From Siphonodentalium dalli (Eukaryota; Mollusca; Scaphopoda; Gadilida; Siphonodentaliidae): a stretch of DNA of 64,000 nt. Positions 61,948 to 64,000 of the stretch are shown in pieces (the first letter of the stretch is position 1; every line of letters begins with the position of its first letter). The stretch spans positions 173,792,310 through 173,856,309 of the forward strand of contig CP136064.1 in the NCBI GenBank assembly GCA_032622095.1. Direction: 5' to 3'. Under the pieces are notes generated by a model. That model was not told the DNA's origin. It did not search any database and was given only the letters and a program-made list of their open reading frames with translations. Made by a program: the position numbers and the translations under genes.

Positions 61948-62598
61948 TCATTCACAAAAGCGCGTTTCCGAGGAAAGACAGAATCCTCGACCGACAGTGG
62001 GGACCCAAGGTTCAGTGGCCTGAGCAACAGCCCGGGAAGATTGGTTGCCCGAATCAACTTTTGCAGCACACTGTCTACCACTAATCGGCCCACTGTCGGC
62101 CCAAGATTCTAGCTCATCGTCGACAAAGCCTTCCGACGCCATGGGATGGAGTGAAAGTATGTCAGGATCGACGTCAGTCACAGAACATCCTGCATCAGGC
62201 TGGGATACGTTACTGGAGGGAGGCCTACTCTGTGAATGGCTCGAGCGAGGAATAAATTCACTCGCATATGGATTTAAGGAGCTATTGCCCGCCCAATTAC
62301 CCCCCTGAAATCCTGGCGCACAATTAGGTGGTGCCCAGGGAGAATGAGGTACGCCCCAAGGCCAATAGGGCAGAGGGTAAACATTGGGAGGAGCCATCTG
62401 ACCAGAGGAAGCCCCCCCCCCGTATCCCCCAAATGCAGGCGGTCCCGACCAAGCTGGCATAAATGATGGTGACATACCAGTCTGATCCCATGATGGCGGA
62501 GGAGCAGGCCTGGATGTATCCAAGGGAGTACACTTCCAGGGGGACAAGACCCACTCTCTGAGACTCATGAAGAGGTGTATTACTGCTGGCCATACCAT
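61948..62598 (-). pseudogene. Pro/Gly/Trp-rich gag-like retroelement ORF remnant
   Basis: A 216-codon ORF. Residues about 30-110 are rich in Pro, Gly, Ala and Trp (PAPPPSWDQTG, PYWPWGVPHSPWAPP). Then comes an acidic segment with DILSLHP and GFVDDELESWADSG. The composition fits the Gag-like ORF1 of DIRS-type retroelements in invertebrates, but no reverse transcriptase or recombinase is present. It lies 0.7 kb from snapback element gamma. It may instead be an unrelated low-complexity protein. Confidence 0.35.
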
Positions 62599-62929
62599 GT
62601 TTCATGCTCACCATTTGTATGCTTATGATGTTCGTATGGTATTGTGGCGATGAGGCACTGATACCGTAATATTTCCTTATTATTGGACCCAATTAATTTG
62701 AGTATATCGACCAACACTAATGTCTGAGGATAAGAGGTCAGATGTTGTCTATTTGGTTATGTTGATCACATGTAGTACCTCACAAATATAGACAATTTTA
62801 ATTGAGAACCTGTGGATGTGGAATCATCTGCCCGATGAGAATAAGTATAAACATTGATTTGCTTGAAATTTGTCACGACACTGGATAGACAATGAATCAT
62901 TTCAATACTTCGACCATGTCCTACAAGAA

Positions 62930-63515
62930 CAAGGCACTCGGCATGGGAGACACAGTATGCCTTTTGGTACCAAGTTCACAATGGATATGATGACTTGGCA
63001 CAAGTAGGCTGCTGGCGGCCATGTTTTTTGGCCGAATGACCTGAAAATGACTTTTTCCCCATCTACATGATGATCTGACCAAAGGTACGACTTGTAGCCC
63101 GTGTGAAAGGATTTAGTCATGCAAAGAGTAAAATCCAAGATGGCTGCCAGCGGCCATGTTTTTTGGCCGAACGACCCCAAAATTACTCGTTCCCATCTAC
63201 ATGTCAATATTAATATCATGATGATCAGACAAACAGTACATCCTGTAGCCCGTGCTAATGGATTGAATATTGAAATCCAAGATGGCCACTGGCGGCCATG
63301 TTTTTTTCCCGAATGACCCCAAAATGATTCGTTCCCATCTACATGTCAATGTCAACAGCTATGACAAATTTCATAATGATCCAACCAAAGGTAAGACCTG
63401 TAGCCCGTGCTAAAGGAAATTGTTGACGCATCACACACACACACACGGACGACAAAGCCATGGCAATAGCTCAAACTTTACAAAGTAAAGGAGCTAAAAA
63501 GGGTTCTGAAAAACC
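62930..63515. repeat. Tandem core repeats (~150 bp) with (AC)n and 3' hairpin
   Basis: Three units built on AAGATGGC...GGCGGCCATGTTTTTT and TGACCCCAAAATGA-TCGTTC, then (AC)n at 63431-63446, CGGACGACAAAGCC and a terminal hairpin (TAGCTC-AACTTT / AAAGT-GGAGCTA). It follows the same plan as the GGTGAGCTA family with unrelated core sequence. Confidence 0.65.
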
Positions 63516-64000
63516 GGTATGTGCCGCGATAGAATGAACCTGGATTGACTGAGGCAGGACCAGCGGTAGCTGCTGCATAACTTCCATTGCTGCTCTTCCC
63601 TGCGAAGGTTGTGGAAGCCGCGACTACAAATAGAGGAGGCATGACCACTAACAGACTCCGAGTCTGCAGCACAGGCTGTACCGAGTTGGCAGAAAAAAAG
63701 TCGCCACACGTTGGTGTTTTTTTTTCTTGATATGGGGCCCCATCCAGTCCTTCAACTGTGGAAGACAGGCGTAAGGAGGAGGCATGTCCACTAACCAACT
63801 CAACAGAACTCCATGTTGATGGAGGAAGCAGGACAAGGTGCCACGTTTTCTCATCCTTCTTTTTCTTTGCTGTTAGTATTTTGCTGGTAATGCATGCAAA
63901 ATGGTGCGCAATTGTTATCCTAAGATCGAAGGACTGACCCATCTGAAATTACCCTCTTGGAAGGGACTCTCGGATGGGCATGGCGAACTCGGACACGCAT
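63516..64000 (-). other. Unrecognised ORF-rich end of window
   Basis: A 154-codon minus-strand ORF (63942-63478). Two of its overlapping frames both contain SGHASS, suggesting an ancient duplication. It may belong with the gag-like remnants at 61.5-62.6 kb, but no conserved domain is visible. Confidence 0.25.

Overview
The window looks like nuclear DNA of a bivalve mollusc. It is AT-rich and intron-rich, with no operons. It carries repeats I associate with bivalves: BIV160/pearl-like tandem core repeats, interspersed repeats with a (GACG)n tail and a TAGCTCACC/GGTGAGCTA end hairpin, and molluscan-type non-LTR retrotransposon tails. The group is inferred from gene structure and repeat content; the species cannot be read from the sequence.

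Two genuine multi-exon genes are visible, both on the minus strand. The first, 56890 to 36971, is complete: eight exons with consistent splice phases encode a 378-residue JmjC-type Fe(II)/2-oxoglutarate oxygenase. It has an N-terminal signal peptide, the H-x-D and distal His iron ligands, and a KDEL-like C-terminus (KTEL), so it is predicted to be resident in the ER lumen. The second, from 25403 down to 9319, is the first eight exons (255 residues) of EMC1, the large lumenal subunit of the ER membrane protein complex. Its remaining exons were not recognised in 1-9318 and probably lie left of the window. Both products act at the ER, but the shared position may be chance.

Almost everything else is mobile-element sequence. 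Regions: 1-9300, a snapback element, a T-to-C-changed palindrome, pearl-like repeats, a hAT-like MITE nested in another MITE, and a 5'-truncated LINE; 9300-25400, EMC1 exons in introns carrying Harbinger-like, piggyBac-like and palindromic MITEs, plus a LINE fragment cut by a Mutator-like MITE; 25600-36500, an intergenic region with a LINE tail, tandem repeats, hAT-like, piggyBac-like, Harbinger-like and pogo/Tigger elements; 37000-57000, the JmjC gene, whose introns and 3' end hold at least seven copies of one palindromic MITE family; 57000-64000, two snapback elements, Pro/Gly-rich gag-like coding remnants, and another tandem-core element.

The most unusual signals are four. (a) Three loci with largely different sequence share one arm / inverted arm / direct arm architecture. 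(b) A palindromic MITE family shows a ladder of central deletions. (c) One copy of that family has changed almost exclusively T to C. (d) The JmjC enzyme is predicted to be ER-lumenal. No CRISPR, rRNA or intact tRNA gene was seen.
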